From: Metarhizium brunneum
Taxonomy: Eukaryota > Ascomycota > Sordariomycetes > Hypocreales > Clavicipitaceae
Direction of reading: 5' to 3'
Length of the DNA stretch: 64,000 bases
NCBI RefSeq assembly: GCF_013426205.1
Contig: NC_089423.1
Span: 2,914,001-2,978,000 of the forward strand
A program made the position numbers and the translations under genes. Shown here in pieces: positions 44,562 through 56,472 of this stretch; position 1 is the first letter of the stretch, and each line of letters opens with the position of its first letter. A model generated the notes under the pieces. That model ran no database searches and was not told where the DNA came from. It saw only the letters and a list, made by a program, of their open reading frames with translations.

Positions 44562-46693
44562 CTAATAGTTCTCCGCCAGCCCGCTCTTGGAGAAATCAGG
44601 AACATCCGTGTCGCAGTTAAAGTCGCGACTATACGCCTTGGTTGGCATGATTCCCGCCTTGAGAGCCGCCTCGTAACTCCACAGCGGCGCGCTCTCCGTC
44701 TTCCACGTCCAGTACCACCAGCCCCAGCCCTTCTCAAAGCTGTGCATCTGTGCCTCTGCAAACATCTGGAGAAACTTCTTGTACTGCCCGCTGTACTTGC
44801 TCGGGTCTGCGTTGGCCTGCGCGCACGAACAGCTGCTGTCTTTTGTCGGGCACCGCGGCGTGAGGACCGACGTTTTCGGGTCCCCCGTGTTCAGAGTACC
44901 CTCCCAGCGATTGCCCCAGCCCACGTTGGTCAAGTGCTTGGCACAGTCCGTGTCGGCCTGCGACCATTCTGCAAAAATGGTTGGCCCGTAGCCTGTCTGC
45001 GTGTTCATGCTTTGCTGCGCTTGTTGAGTCCATCCGTCGCAGGCATATTGAATCTTCTTTTGGTGCGAATAGACGATTTGTTCTTCGTTGAAAATCACAT
45101 ACTGGTGGACATCCAGCACCATGTCGTCGTAGCCCGCCATCAGCCCCTTCCAGTTATCGAGACCCATGAAGCCGTCGCCAAAGATGACCAGTGCCTTGAC
45201 TCCGTTCTTTCGCACAGTCTTGTACGCATCTTCCGTCCACTGGATCACCTCGGCCGTCTGCAAAAATGTCATTCGCGGTTCGTTGGCCAGCCCATAGTGT
45301 GTGAGGATGTTTTTGTACCGGTCTTGTGCGAAGAACTGGCTCAGCTTGTCGTGGACGTCCAACGACCTCTTGCCGTTGAGTTGTCCATTGGTGCCGTTGA
45401 GCCACCCTATAGGACCCCATCTTCCGCTGTGATTCCAACCGTTTTGACTACCCGGCAGCCCGTGAAGATCTAGATTGATACGGAGACCGTACTTTCGTGC
45501 CCACTCGATTGCTCGCAAGAGATACCGCCATGATGTTCGAAATACAAAAGGGTCTCCGTCGTACACCTCGACTGCCCAGTACGAAAAGGGAATACGTACG
45601 TGGTCGAGCCCTGCTGCGGCGATGGCTTTGAATGTGTCCTCTGTAACAAACGAGGCATAGTGGTTTTCCAAAGTGCTTGCAGCGGACGCCCCGAGGTGCT
45701 GGCAGAGTGTCCATTCGTCAATGATTCCCATTTTGAGATCGTAGTTGAAGAGGGATGGTGTGATGAACGGCTCCAACGACAACCAACCCCCTAGGTTCAC
45801 TCCACGAGCAGGTCGGCTTCCATAGGAACCCCAATCTTCATTCAAAGCCGGCACCTTGTCGTTTGCTTTCGCCGAGTCGTCCCACTCCGAAAATAAGCCC
45901 ATCACGGGCAGTCCGCCAACCATTTGATCCGTAAACGTAACGTTGAAGTCTGTAGTGGTCTTCCAACTCCAAGGGTCGAGATATGTATTTTTCCATTGGG
46001 CAGGAACTTCATTCGGATCCTTTCCGTCGAGCGAAGAGGATTGTGACGATGAGCCACTGTCGCCACCGTTCTTTTTGCTGACGACGACAGCCACAACAAC
46101 AATGATGATGACTACCACGACGCTGGCGATTCCAAGGATCATCCCTATCGCACTCATTAGCAGGCGTTGGTTTGGAATTGGTCGATGCTGGCGCACTCAC
46201 AAAGCTTTTTTCTGGGCTTCTTCTTCTTGTGGCGGCGATACAGCTCCCCTTTTTCAAATTCATCCTCCCCCCAGCTGCCGCCGCCCCTTAAACCAGACCT
46301 TCCCGCTCGTCCTTCCTCCATGATGGCGCCGCTCACGACCCTCCGCTTCTTGCTCTTGTGGTGTTTACGCGGTTTTTGCGGCGTCGATCGCGGCGTCGTG
46401 TCCACCTCTTGGTACTCGCCTCTGTGGTGTCTCCGCCGGTCCTTCTCTGCCTTGCGCTTCCGTCGATCATTTTCTCTATTCAATTGTGCTAGGGCTCCAG
46501 ACGACAGATTCTGCGATGAGGATGGTCGTCGATGTCGTCTCTCTTCTCGGCTTTCTTCGGAATTCGATGTCGCTTCGTGCCTCTTCGTAGGTGATCTTTT
46601 TTTTCTGTGTTGATGATGCCTTTTCGATGATTCGCCCGCTCCTTCCGTGTGCCGACGTCGACTAGATCGGTGCGCTCCTTCCCTTGGCGCCAT
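44562..46693 (-). CDS. exgD: Membrane-anchored glucan 1,3-beta-glucosidase D (GH5)
   Basis: 691-residue type II membrane protein in two exons, 46693-46201 and 46144-44562; the 56-nt intron has a GTGAGT donor and TAG acceptor. Residues 1-164 are a very basic cytosolic domain (SSRRRHTEG, KRHHQHRKKRSPTKRH). The TM helix follows the join at about 165-190 (WMILGIASVVVVIIIVVVAV). The GH5 exo-1,3-beta-glucanase domain lies outside the cell. It includes GVNLGGWLSLEPF, the acid/base Glu in HYGLANEPRM and the nucleophile in TIFAEWSQ. The enzyme trims cell-wall beta-1,3-glucan from non-reducing ends. The start at MAPREGAHRSS is preferred; an in-frame ATG at 46807 would add 38 residues. ExgD orthologues share the basic tail-TM-GH5 order. 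Confidence 0.93.
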
Positions 46694-47930
46694 TATTGCG
46701 TCGCCATGTGAAAATTTGGTCTTTCTCTTTTTTTTGTCGCTGGAATGCGGCTCGGCAGCAAAGACACGATTATTATACCATGAGGAAATATATTGGTGCC
46801 GCGTCATTCATATTTGCCAAGGTACAGATATGGATAATGCGACATCGTGGTTATTGGCGCCAAGGGGTTGGCAGGGCAACGACCCGTCCAGCCACCACGT
46901 CCCAGTTATGAATCCTATAAAGCAGGGTTCATCCTTGCAGCAAGGGCTGCGTTTTGTCGGCAGGTGAAAGACTAATAATGATGTCGTGCATACTATGTAT
47001 CGCAAATACCATGAGCATGTAATTGAATATTGTACAAGCTTCTAGCAGAAGCTGGCTCGCCAGGGTTGAATACCGAATTGTGTATAGTCTGCGGGCAATC
47101 AGCTTTACTGCACCCGTGCCATATAGTTACACTTAACCCTGATGCAACAGAGTCCCAATGGCGCATCATTTCCCGGGCTACACCTCGACGATAATGGATA
47201 ACCTGAGTGCTGTTTGGGTTGATATAATTAGATGCCGACCAACGATTTGTTTAGACCTTGGGGATCTCATATTTTTTACTGTTCTCATTTAATCAGGGGC
47301 TCCGAAGGAGGCTCCTTTCCTGCGGTATCCCTTCAGGGTAGCTAATATCCATCGTAACCATGACAGTCGCCATCATTGCTTCAACAACCACTGTATGAAG
47401 TGTTCAATACTTGCGGCCATGCGCTTCACCTGATTCTGTCAGGCGTGCGATGATATCAATACATCAATCCATTTCACAAAACTTGTAACAGTCATCGGAG
47501 TTTCCCCAGAGCGATCTGGTCAATGCCTCCGAAATGTGGAGGTGGACCTCGTACCAAGGCTCTCCCAGTCCTACGTCATCAATGCCCTGGAAGCCGACTC
47601 TCCAATGTTGACATTTGGCTTCAAAATCGCCTACAAAACATCCTTACCAGTGATGATTTTCATTATTTCAATCTATGCCACCTCGTCTTCAATGCCCGAC
47701 CTTCCAATACACAACACAGCTTATTCATCTTGAATGGCGGCACAAGAGAAGGTACACTGTGGGGCATCCAAAGGCCGTGGCAAGCCGAGTTCGTCAAAGC
47801 CGAGTCTACCAGAAGTCTGGGGAACTCTTAGTCTCAGAACAGCCGCATTTGTTCTTCCCCTTCCCCAATCCTTGATCAACCTTTTGCGCTTTTCTGAACC
47901 GCCTTCTATTTACGTTGCGGTAGGATTGGT
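46694..47930. other. Divergent intergenic region, 1.2 kb
   Basis: Upstream of exgD and the BCKDH E1-beta gene. It is AT-rich at 46950-47480. Overlapping 65-102 codon ORFs at 47520-47940 share no frame with the E1-beta gene and look like chance. Confidence 0.5.
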
Positions 47931-49204
47931 ATGCACATCATGAAGCGCCAGGCTGTTTGTCAGTTGCAAAGGGTTGCGGCCTCGTCCAGACCTATCCGGC
48001 TCCCCCTCCAGATCGCTCGAGCATATTCGACCCATCCGCCACAAGCACGTCTGAACAAGCCGATAGACTACTCGGAAACGCAATTATTAGCTCACAGCAG
48101 CAAGGGACCGGCGCTTGGTAATCACAATGAGATTCCTCCAGAAGTACGGAACGGCGCCACCAGAAAGATGAACCTGTTCCAGGCCATCAACGATGCTCTG
48201 GGGATTGCCCTAGCCGAGGACGATTCGGTTGTGGTATTTGGCGAGGATGTTGCGTTTGGAGGAGTGTTTCGTTGCACAATGAAGCTCGCAGAGACGTATG
48301 GTGCTGAACGCATCTTCAACACTCCATTGACGGAGCAAGGCATCATGGGCTTCGGTATAGGTCTGGCGGCACAGGGAATGCGACCGGTTGCTGAAATCCA
48401 GTTTGCCGACTACGTCTTTCCTGCTTTCGATCAGATTGTCAACGAGGGAGCGAAACTGCGATATCGCGAAGGGGCCACAGGAGTCCACGCCGGCTCATTG
48501 ACAGTTCGCATGCCCTGTGGTGGCGTTGGTCATGGTGGTCTGTACCACTCCCAGTCACCCGAGAGTCTCTTCACCCATGTCCCCGGATTCCGGGTTGTTA
48601 TGCCTAGATCACCAATCCAAGCAAAGGGCCTTTTATTATCAGCTATTCGAAGCAATGACCCTGTGCTCTTTATGGAGCCCAAGATTCTCTACAGAGCTGC
48701 CGTTGAGCAAGTGCCCGAAGCTGCCTACGAGCTGCCCCTGTCCAAAGCGGAAGTCGTCAAGGGGGGCGAGGACATTACCGTTATTTCCTATGGTCAGCCC
48801 ATGTATACCTGCCTATCAGCCATCCAGAAGGCCGAAGAAGACTTGGGCATCTCTTGTGAGCTCATTGATTTGAGGACCGTGTATCCCTGGGACAAGGAAA
48901 CCGTCTTGGCCAGTGTTCGAAAAACTGGGCGCGTTCTCGTCGTTCACGAGGCAATGGTCAACGCCGGAATCGGTGCCGAAGTGGCTGCAGCTATTCAGGA
49001 AGATCCCGAGACCTTTGTCCGGCTGGAAGCTCCTGTGGCACGGGTGGCAGGCTGGAGCATTCACAGCGCCTTGATGTTTGAGAAGTTTAACATTCCAGAT
49101 GTTGCACGTAAGTTTCTCGTCTTTCTTTATGATGACCTGTGTAAGAATTGTACTAACTATGTACAGGTGTGTACGAAAATATCAAGAAGAGTCTCAATTA
49201 CTAG
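47931..49204 (+). CDS. Branched-chain 2-oxoacid dehydrogenase E1 beta subunit, mitochondrial
   Basis: 404 residues in two exons, 47931-49107 and 49167-49204; the 59-nt intron has a GTAAGT donor and CAG acceptor. The short last exon gives [11 protein letters not shown]. The N-terminus is rich in Arg, Ser and Gln ([17 protein letters not shown]), a mitochondrial presequence; translation may begin at the second ATG (47940). The transketolase beta fold shows [15 protein letters not shown], then [18 protein letters not shown], and [20 protein letters not shown]. These match BCKDHB rather than pyruvate dehydrogenase beta. With the alpha subunit it decarboxylates the 2-oxoacids of Leu, Ile and Val in the matrix. 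The 3' flank carries an A-rich AAAG tract (49228-49258). Confidence 0.94.
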
Positions 49205-49664
49205 ACTGTCAAAGCAAAAGAGAACCACCAAAAAAAAAAAGAAAAAAAAAAGAGAAATCATGACGATTATAATTGTACATAGGGCATAGCCGGTGCGGTG
49301 TTTTCCGCTTAGGTAGACAATAAATGTTTAAACAGGCGTTCAGTAGTTACGTTGACGCGTAATGCTGTGAGGCAATGTTCATGTTCACCTCGAGGCTTGG
49401 AGGCTACGGAGCACTTCAGAGTGGAATTGATAGTACATGGCTGTGGTAGCATTTTGTATGTGGCCAAAAGTACCCGCCCGTCCTCTGGTTCGTGCCTGAG
49501 CAGCTCTGTTGCCCCTCGTTCGAGATCCGCCCCGCCTCAGCTGAACCTCCACTCAGACCGCATGCTTCGGCCGAGTCTCCTGCGCAATCCGTTCCCTCTC
49601 AACGTACGCCCTTGCATTCCTCCTTGTCAACGGATACGCAGCTGTGGTGCAACCTGTTCGCATC
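49205..49664. other. Intergenic, 460 bp, between BCKDH E1 beta and CAP1
   Basis: Contains an A-rich tract at the 3' end of the upstream gene and the pyrimidine-rich promoter of the capping-protein gene. No gene is seen. Confidence 0.5.
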
Positions 49665-50914
49665 ATGTCGCAAGTCGAGACGGTATCCGCCTTCGTGGAG
49701 GGAGCTCCTCCCGGCGAGGCAAGTCTCCTCTCCTCACGACAGCTCCTCCAGCGTCGCGTCATCATTATGCTAACTCACTATTGCAGCTCGCCGATGTCAT
49801 TGCCGGTTCGACCACTCCGAGGCCGCCATATTCGCATAGTTGCTGATTTCAATTCGCTGCAGACATCAAAGCCTTGACGGTTTCTTCTCCAGACATTGTA
49901 TCCGAGCTCACTCCCGCCTTTGAGAAATACAACGAAGAACAACTGGTCACCGTTAAGCTGCCTGGCAGCAGCCAACCGGTATGAAATTGGTGGATCCTGC
50001 GGCCGAGGAACATGATCCGATACTAAGGCGGAAGTAGGTCGTCATCAGTTCACACAACGCCCTTGGCGACGGACGATATTACGACGTAGAAAGCTCATCG
50101 AGCTTTGCTGTCGACCACGCAACACAGGCACGTTGACTCGAGGAGGCTTGGGTATTTTTTAATGCTGACCGGGCAGCACAGAAAGCTAGCGCTGTGAAAA
50201 CCCATGCGATTGAAGGGCCTCAAGTCGACCTAGTGTATGTCATCACTGAGCTGTGTTGGAGTGGAAAGCCCCAGAACTGATAGCGCGCAGTACATCGACA
50301 CTGAAAGGTCTTTCAGCATATGTCAAGGAGCACTTTCCAAACGCGTCATACGGAGCGTATCCCGTTGAATCCGACTCCAAAGTAGCTATTATTATCGTGG
50401 CCAACAAGTACAGCCCAAACAACTTCTGGTACGAGCTCAATGCCATTGATGATGTCCCCATATCTCCGTTCTGTCTTCCGGCAACAAGATCACGGAGGAG
50501 TAATCAATTTGCAAAAGCGGTTTCCCGTGACTAATATTTTCTAGGAATGGACGATGGCGATCCCAGTACATATTTGATCCAGCTTCCGGAAGCCTGGAAG
50601 GCTCCATCAAGGTCGACGTCCATTATTACGAAGATGGCAACGTCCGCCTGCTTACCAACAAGCCCGTCACGGCTTCAATTACTTCTAGGACTGGGGCCGG
50701 AATCGCCAAAGAAATCTCAGCAACGGAGAGGAAGTACCAGGAGGAGCTGAACAAGGGCTTTGTCAACTTGAGTGAAAACGCGTTCAAGTCGCTACGCAGA
50801 CAGTTGCCAGTAACAAGACAAAAGATTGCATGGGATAAAGTGATGAGCTACAGGCTGGGACAAGATATCGGCGGGGGCAACTCTAAGGGATCCTCCGTCG
50901 GATCGATGGGATAG
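49665..50914 (+). CDS. CAP1: F-actin-capping protein subunit alpha (CapZ alpha)
   Basis: 279 residues in seven exons: 49665-49718, 49787-49805, 49863-49978, 50038-50127, 50182-50234, 50291-50428 and 50545-50914. The second exon is a 19-nt micro-exon. Intron 1 has a GC donor (GAG|GCAAGT) and intron 4 most likely also (CAG|GCACGT); a GT alternative for intron 4 would insert Ala-Pro-Gln. The spliced protein reads MSQVETVSAFVEGAPPGE|LADVIA|DIKALTVSSPDIVSEL, and later YIFDPASGSLEGSIKVDVHY. KYQEELNKGFVNLSENAFKSLRRQLP is the diagnostic CapZ alpha C-terminal segment. With the beta subunit it caps barbed ends of actin filaments at cortical patches. The gene is split so finely that no continuous ORF longer than 93 codons marks it. 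Confidence 0.92.
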
Positions 50915-52806
50915 CGCAGCGACTGGAGTGGGTGATGCATTGCATAAACATGTCACGGCAAGACTAAGCTAGTATATCTGCTGAATACATTTTACACTTT
51001 CAGAGAAAAAAAAGTACCATCGTATCGGTCATTGTGAGCTCCGTGCCCGGTGCAGAGTTCACATGTCAAGCGCGCAGATGCTAGTGGCCGGAGGGGGTAG
51101 GGATCGGACGCGTTAATTGTACCGTGCGTGGAACTGATGTTGACAGACGGCGGTGGCAGAGACGGGAGCAGAGACGGTGACAGAAAAGGCCGAAGATGCA
51201 ATACACCCACTCACGCACCGAAAACAGCGCTTTACGTGCTCTCCTCTACCAGAGCCGATTGCATGTATGTGTTCGTTCGGTGTTCGGAAGTTGCCTCGGG
51301 ATGTGTCGCCCGCCACCTTGGCCTCTCACTCCACACATCCGTCGAGTCGTGGCAGCTTTCCCCAGATGTGACAAGAGGAAATCCGGGGGTGAATGGGGAT
51401 ACCAGTCGTAATTCAAAGTGATGGAAAAAGATGGGCCAACACATTGCTGCCACATGTTACGGAGTAGTAATATATGAATCGAAATTGGCGCACGCCATGA
51501 CCACGGCCCGAGTCTCTGTGTCCTCCATCGTTGGCGGGGCCGCGTACCGTGATTCCCGACTGGAATCTGCATCCATCTGTTCCTCTGTAGATGAGTGCTC
51601 CGAAGGACGGCATGGCAGCGTGTTCGACTCCATCGCTTGGCATCACGTAATGTCTGGTGCAGCGGGGTGCATGGCAGAGGCAATCAGCTTGTCGGAGTCG
51701 GCCATGGCTTTCCGTGGTCAGAAACCGAACAGAGCCGCCAGCATTTCGGAACTGGGTTAGGTGGGGCAGGGCGACACGGAAAGCAGAGGCGGCCCGTGAA
51801 AATCCAAGCAGACTCGACTCGATTCGACTTGGCTGGGGGGGCTGCAGGCAGATGGAAGCTGACTTGGACCAGACGGCCTGTGGCCCGGGATAGTAATGCT
51901 GACGAGACCGCAATGGGACATGGTGTATTTGGAACGGGCCTTTGGACGGACAAGACGACATGTGAGTGTCGCGGGACTTGGCCAGACGAAGCGAGTGTTG
52001 TCTGGTCTGGTGTATTTTAACAGGACCTCCGGAGGAACCAGCGGCGCCTATCGACAGCCTCGCGGTACATGTCGACGGTAGTCAGGACACTCCTGAGTCC
52101 GTAGCGGAGCACTGCCTCTGCCTGGTACTTACTAAGTAGGTGACATCTGGAAGCTGCGTAAGTACTTACCAGGCCAGACACCGGAAATTTTAGCACCGGC
52201 CTCTGTCCATCTCTTTCCCAGGGCGCCGAGTATTTTTTTTTTTTGTTGCTGGGGTCTGCGCGAGTGACGCACGAATCAAAAACGTTGAGCAGTAATTTTG
52301 AAGCAGGCTATTGGCCAACGCCGCGGGTTCCATGGATCCTCCGACTGGGACGGAAGTTGGAGGACCGGGTGGTGCCAGCATCCAGACAGGCCAGGCTGGC
52401 TGTCCGTCAACCTACAGGCCGCCCTCCCACTGACATCTGGACGTCTGGACATCTGGGCCGCGCTGAGGCCACCATAGAAGATTGAACCCAGTGCCATCAC
52501 TGTGTGTGCCTGGTGCATTCTGGAGACGCCGACCCTGTTGCCGATAGTCAATTGGACCGGGACCCTATTACCATCAAGACGCTCGCTTTCGGGGGTCGCC
52601 ATTGCCTGCTCCTGGACCTTCTCTCGTCTTCCTCTCCACACCATCTTGATTCCATCCTCGATTTCCCTCCGCCTCTCACGGGTTTCTTTGTACGAGCGCG
52701 TTGACGGCGTTTGATCCCCTGGTTTTGCCATTTCCTGTCGATTCCCTTGTTTGCAGACCGAGCCACCTCCCGTTGCGCTTCCGCCGCAAACCACCCGCCG
52801 CCCACC
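50915..52806. other. Intergenic, 1.9 kb, no convincing gene
   Basis: Open frames up to 215 codons (minus, 52276-52923) and 182 codons (minus, 51413-51961) occur in GC-rich sequence. The first overlaps cytochrome b5 exon 1 in antisense; neither shows domains. A TACGGAGTA element lies at 51458. Two perfect palindromes are present: TACTTACTAAGTA (52126-52138) and GTAAGTACTTAC (52158-52169). Confidence 0.5.
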
Positions 52807-53486
52807 ATGTCGTCTACCGTCGAGCTTACCTACCAAGATGTTGCTGAGCACAACACCAAGAAGGACATCTATGTCGTGATCCATGACAAGATCTACGACT
52901 GCACTCAATTTGTTGATGAGCACCCGTACGTCATTGCTGCCCTTGGGAGCAACCCCTTTTTTGTCGGACCACAGTCCTACCTACCAAAAACAAGTGCTGC
53001 GCTGTTTGGACGGACATGATTTCGCCCGCTTACCCAGTGCATATCCCCATTGACAAATGAACCACGAGCTAATAATGTCATGGTAGTGGTGGCGAAGAAG
53101 TTTTGCTCGACTGCGCCGGCCAGGATGCCACCGAGGCCTTTGAGGACGTTGGCCACAGTGACGAGGCTCGCGAGACCTTGGATAAGATTCAAGTCGGTGT
53201 CCTGAAGCGACAGGTACGCTCCCCCCAACCCCGAGGCCACATTTCGTGTCTCAACTGCAAGATATGCGTTGGACAAAGTCGCTCATGAACTATGTCTTTG
53301 CAGCCCGGTGATCCTGCCCCCAAGGCCGCCCCCCCTACCTCATCCGGTGCCAACTCAGGCAACAGCGACAGCACTGGCGTGGGCATCGGTGTCTACTTCA
53401 TCATCCTCATCGGCGGTGCTCTGGGCTACCTCGGTTTCCAGTACATGGCCAAGCAGCAGCAGGCTCAGCAGGCTGGTGCCGCATAA
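52807..53486 (+). CDS. Cytochrome b5 (tail-anchored, ER membrane)
   Basis: 142 residues in three exons: 52807-52925, 53087-53213 and 53304-53486. Introns are 161 nt (GTACGT...TAG) and 90 nt (GTACGC...CAG). Haem is held by HPGG ([20 protein letters not shown], split by intron 1) and by the His of [11 protein letters not shown]. Exon 3 gives a Pro/Ser linker and a C-terminal anchor ([20 protein letters not shown]) followed by a Gln-rich cytosol-free tail. The protein donates electrons to desaturases, sterol enzymes and P450s at the ER. The start context CACCATGTC is good. Length and layout are as expected for the family. Confidence 0.95.
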
Positions 53487-55014
53487 ATGCTCCTTTGCTT
53501 TTTATACATTTTCAACAATGATGAATTCCTCGTAATGCTCTTGAGGCTGGCCTTGTCCCTTGCAAGCGACGATTGGTTGGCGACGGAGAGGGGTACGAAA
53601 GATTTTTTATGAAAGGGAGTTAAAGTTGAGGAGGGGAAGTCCCGTTGAGACGTCCGGTAGCGTTTCTATGCAATGGCTCGCCCCCTAGAAGAAGACTCGT
53701 CTTCGTGGGGACGGCTGACGGCGGGCAACTTGGAAATGCGGTCCAGCACTGTCTTTTTTAGAGGCTGGGGTCTATTTGTACTCGGTTAAATGGTAGATAT
53801 TGTCCACTGGGCCAGTCTTCTCTATAGAATTATAATCAAGGTTTTGTAAACAGCTCGCTTCTTTCTCTGCACAGGCGGGGCGCAGGTAGCCACCATGCAA
53901 ACCTGTTTGCATGTCGCAACAGTCGGCTCTTCTTTCAATGTTCCGTTCTAAACTGAGAGAGAACCATGCAACAGGTCTGCTCATGTTCCACAACGCGCAA
54001 AACCTGGTGGTTCGATTGCACCAATCCCAACTCGCGGAAATCACATGTCACTCATTCGTCCGGGACCATCATTGCATGTACGCAGTACTCCGTACTCCGT
54101 ACCTGCTTGTAAATGACATGGCCAGACGCCAAATCAAATGACGGGCCCCATCTAAAACCTGGGCTTTTTTCCCTGCCAAAATCATATGAAACAAGACTGA
54201 TTTCAAATGAACAGGATTGGCCCATGGCAGCAAAGGCATGGATTGGTCCAGCTGGACCGAGTAGCAGATGTTTGTTGCACATAAATATCTGGCATTTTTC
54301 ACACATTTGAGTGGCATCTAAGGGTGTTGAGATGGGCCGCTTTCTAAGTCACCCAGTCATCCATGATCTCCATGATCCTCGTCGGGAAATTTAACCCTAC
54401 GCGGCGGCTATACAAGCGGGGGTTAGTCACAGCTGATTTGTTTCAAAATCGGCCAAGACGATGCGTTTATTCACAGGGACGCTGCTTACACTCCCAGGCT
54501 ATGATAAGCAAGGCGTCCGACCCGGCGCACCCCCTGTTTCTTTTTTATTTCCTGCAGCCTCTTTTGTCAATTCAGTCGTGAGTTCGAGAGGCGTTCAGTG
54601 TTCGGAACAATGCCAAGGGTCGAGATGTCACGCCATTCAAGCAACGCCACATGTTCTTGCAGGAATGCACAAGGTACAAAACAAGTAGCAGAATTTCTGC
54701 TGCAACAAAGGTTGAGTTTGACTCCAAATTTTTGGCTACTCTTCTGAATGCGCCTGCGCAGAATAAGCTTTCTTGGTGAGTGAGACGGGCATGGCGGTAG
54801 TGCAGGATGTGGCCTTGAATCACGCACCAATCAGCGTGCAGAATCAACTAGCGGCCTCGAACCTCAAGACTTGACTTTCCAAGCACACATGCAGTCATCA
54901 GCGATCTCTTCCTTCTTCCCTTCACGGCCCCTTCATCTCCGTCGCCCAACCCCACGACCTCTATCGAAGCGCCGCCACTTCTCCATCTCGAGGCCCTTCC
55001 ACTCATTGCCCACC
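53487..55014. other. Intergenic, 1.5 kb, between cytochrome b5 and TFIIE beta
   Basis: Short ORFs only. Two overlapping TACTCCGTA copies lie at 54086-54094 and 54093-54101. The frame open upstream of TFIIE beta from 54871 is its leader; it is Pro/Arg rich and not conserved in character. Confidence 0.5.
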
Positions 55015-55923
55015 ATGTCCTCATACCTGGAGAAGCAGTCCTCTGCCTTCCGCGGCACGCTGGCCTCGGCGGCCGCGAAGCTCTCGAACCCTTCCAGCAC
55101 GAGCGCCGGCAAGGCGACGTCGCTGGCGCCCCCGTCCCCCTCGCCATCCGCCGCATCGGACAGCACCACGCCCACGGCCAAGAGGAAGCGCGATCTGGCG
55201 CCCGAGGTGCCGTTTTCTCAGCCCCAGCTGACGGGGTACGGTGCCGAAGTCAAGACGCAGATGGCCTTTGCGGTGGAGTATCTCAAGAAGAAGGGCGAGC
55301 CCAAGAGCATCACCGAGATCATCGACCACCTCAGCCTGCGAGGCTACTCGGAGGAGCACAAGCGGGAGCTGACGGAAGGACTGAGGGGCCACCCGCGCGT
55401 GGACTGGAAGCCAGACGCCAGCCTGAGCGAGCAGACATGGAAGACTGGCATGTACTCGTACCGCCCCATCATCCTCAACGTCAAGGACGGCACATCTCTC
55501 CTGGCGTACCTGCAGCGCAAGACGGACGCCTCGGGCGTTTCGGTCAAGGACCTCAAGGACGGCTGGCCTGACTGCGAGGAGACGCTGGCGTCCCTGGAGA
55601 AGCAGCACAAGGTCCTCGTCGTCCGCACCAAGAAGGACAACTTCCCCCGCTACGTCTGGGCCGACGACCCGTCGCTGCACAACTCGGTCCAGCCCGAGTT
55701 CCAAGTCATGTGGCACCGCGTCCCCATCCCCAGCGTCGACGACATGCACCGCAAGCTGGTCAACGTTGGACAGAAGCCCACCAGCGAGGACCCGCTCAAG
55801 ATTCAGCAAGCGGCGGGAAACAAGCCCAAGGTGCAGAAGAAGAGGGCGAGCAAGAGGACGGGAAAGGCGACAAATGTGCACATGGCACATTTATTGCAGG
55901 ATTTCAGTCACATACGGCGATGA
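55015..55923 (+). CDS. TFA2: Transcription initiation factor IIE subunit beta (Tfa2)
   Basis: Intronless 302-residue protein. It starts MSSYLEKQSSAFRGTLASAAAKL, preceded by CACC; upstream in-frame ATGs at 54871 and 54889 are disfavoured. Residues ~35-75 are Ser/Pro/Lys rich. The TFIIE-beta winged-helix core runs from about 80 (FAVEYLKKKGEPKSITEIID, then LSLRGYSEEHKRELTEGL) through the tandem second winged helix (TSLLAYLQRKTDASGVSVKD). The C-terminus is basic and ends NVHMAHLLQDFSHIRR, which matches the conserved tail. It works with TFIIE alpha in promoter opening and TFIIH recruitment for RNA polymerase II. Codon usage is GC-rich, so the antisense strand is also open over 289 codons (55890-55021), a shadow. 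Confidence 0.93.
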   Translation: MSSYLEKQSSAFRGTLASAAAKLSNPSSTSAGKATSLAPPSPSPSAASDSTTPTAKRKRDLAPEVPFSQPQLTGYGAEVKTQMAFAVEYLKKKGEPKSITEIIDHLSLRGYSEEHKRELTEGLRGHPRVDWKPDASLSEQTWKTGMYSYRPIILNVKDGTSLLAYLQRKTDASGVSVKDLKDGWPDCEETLASLEKQHKVLVVRTKKDNFPRYVWADDPSLHNSVQPEFQVMWHRVPIPSVDDMHRKLVNVGQKPTSEDPLKIQQAAGNKPKVQKKRASKRTGKATNVHMAHLLQDFSHIRR

Positions 55924-56472
55924 GTGGCCATTGTTACATCATCGGCCCTCCTGCCCCCCTTTTTTTTCGGGGAATCTTGTTTCTTCTTTTTTTGATACTG
56001 TACAATTCAAATGTACTGAGTCTTTGGATTACGGCGTTTCTAACAAGGTTCCGGTGGCGAGTCGACAAAAAATAAAGAGAGAGGGAGACTCTGGGGAATT
56101 TTTTTTCTTTTAATACAGGACATGGCTAAATTGGAAGCGCAGATAGCAGCATTTTATCGGCGTTTGGGACCACGGATTCGAAAAACTGTGGTGGAGCATA
56201 TTATATCCTTTTTGCGTCTAGCACGGACTTATACACCTAATTCCATCTTGAAGGATCTTGAAGTTTGCACGGTGACTTTGTCCATTGTCGGGCGTGAAAG
56301 GCTATGGTCTCGTGTGCATCTAGCAACTGCTGTCGTCAATATGTGTGACGGATGCTGCCGTTGAGAGCCATTCTCCAGCGCCATCAGTTCTACAATTTCT
56401 GTCAGTCGCTTTATTGTCTGGGATGCCTCCTCGGGGTATTTTTCAAATCTCCTCACGACACTCGCCATGACA
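55924..56472. other. Convergent 3' region between TFA2 and the FrnE-like gene
   Basis: Two T-rich runs and short ORFs on both strands (80 and 83 codons) without domains. It most likely holds the 3' UTRs. Confidence 0.5.

Noticed and set aside
51413..51961. 182-codon minus-strand ORF
   Set aside because: No domains, biased composition, and about one ORF of this size is expected by chance in the window.
52276..52923. 215-codon minus-strand ORF
   Set aside because: Overlaps cytochrome b5 exon 1 in antisense and has Arg/Gly-rich low-complexity sequence.
55021..55890. 289-codon minus-strand ORF
   Set aside because: Exactly antisense to TFIIE beta; caused by GC-rich codon usage of the real gene.
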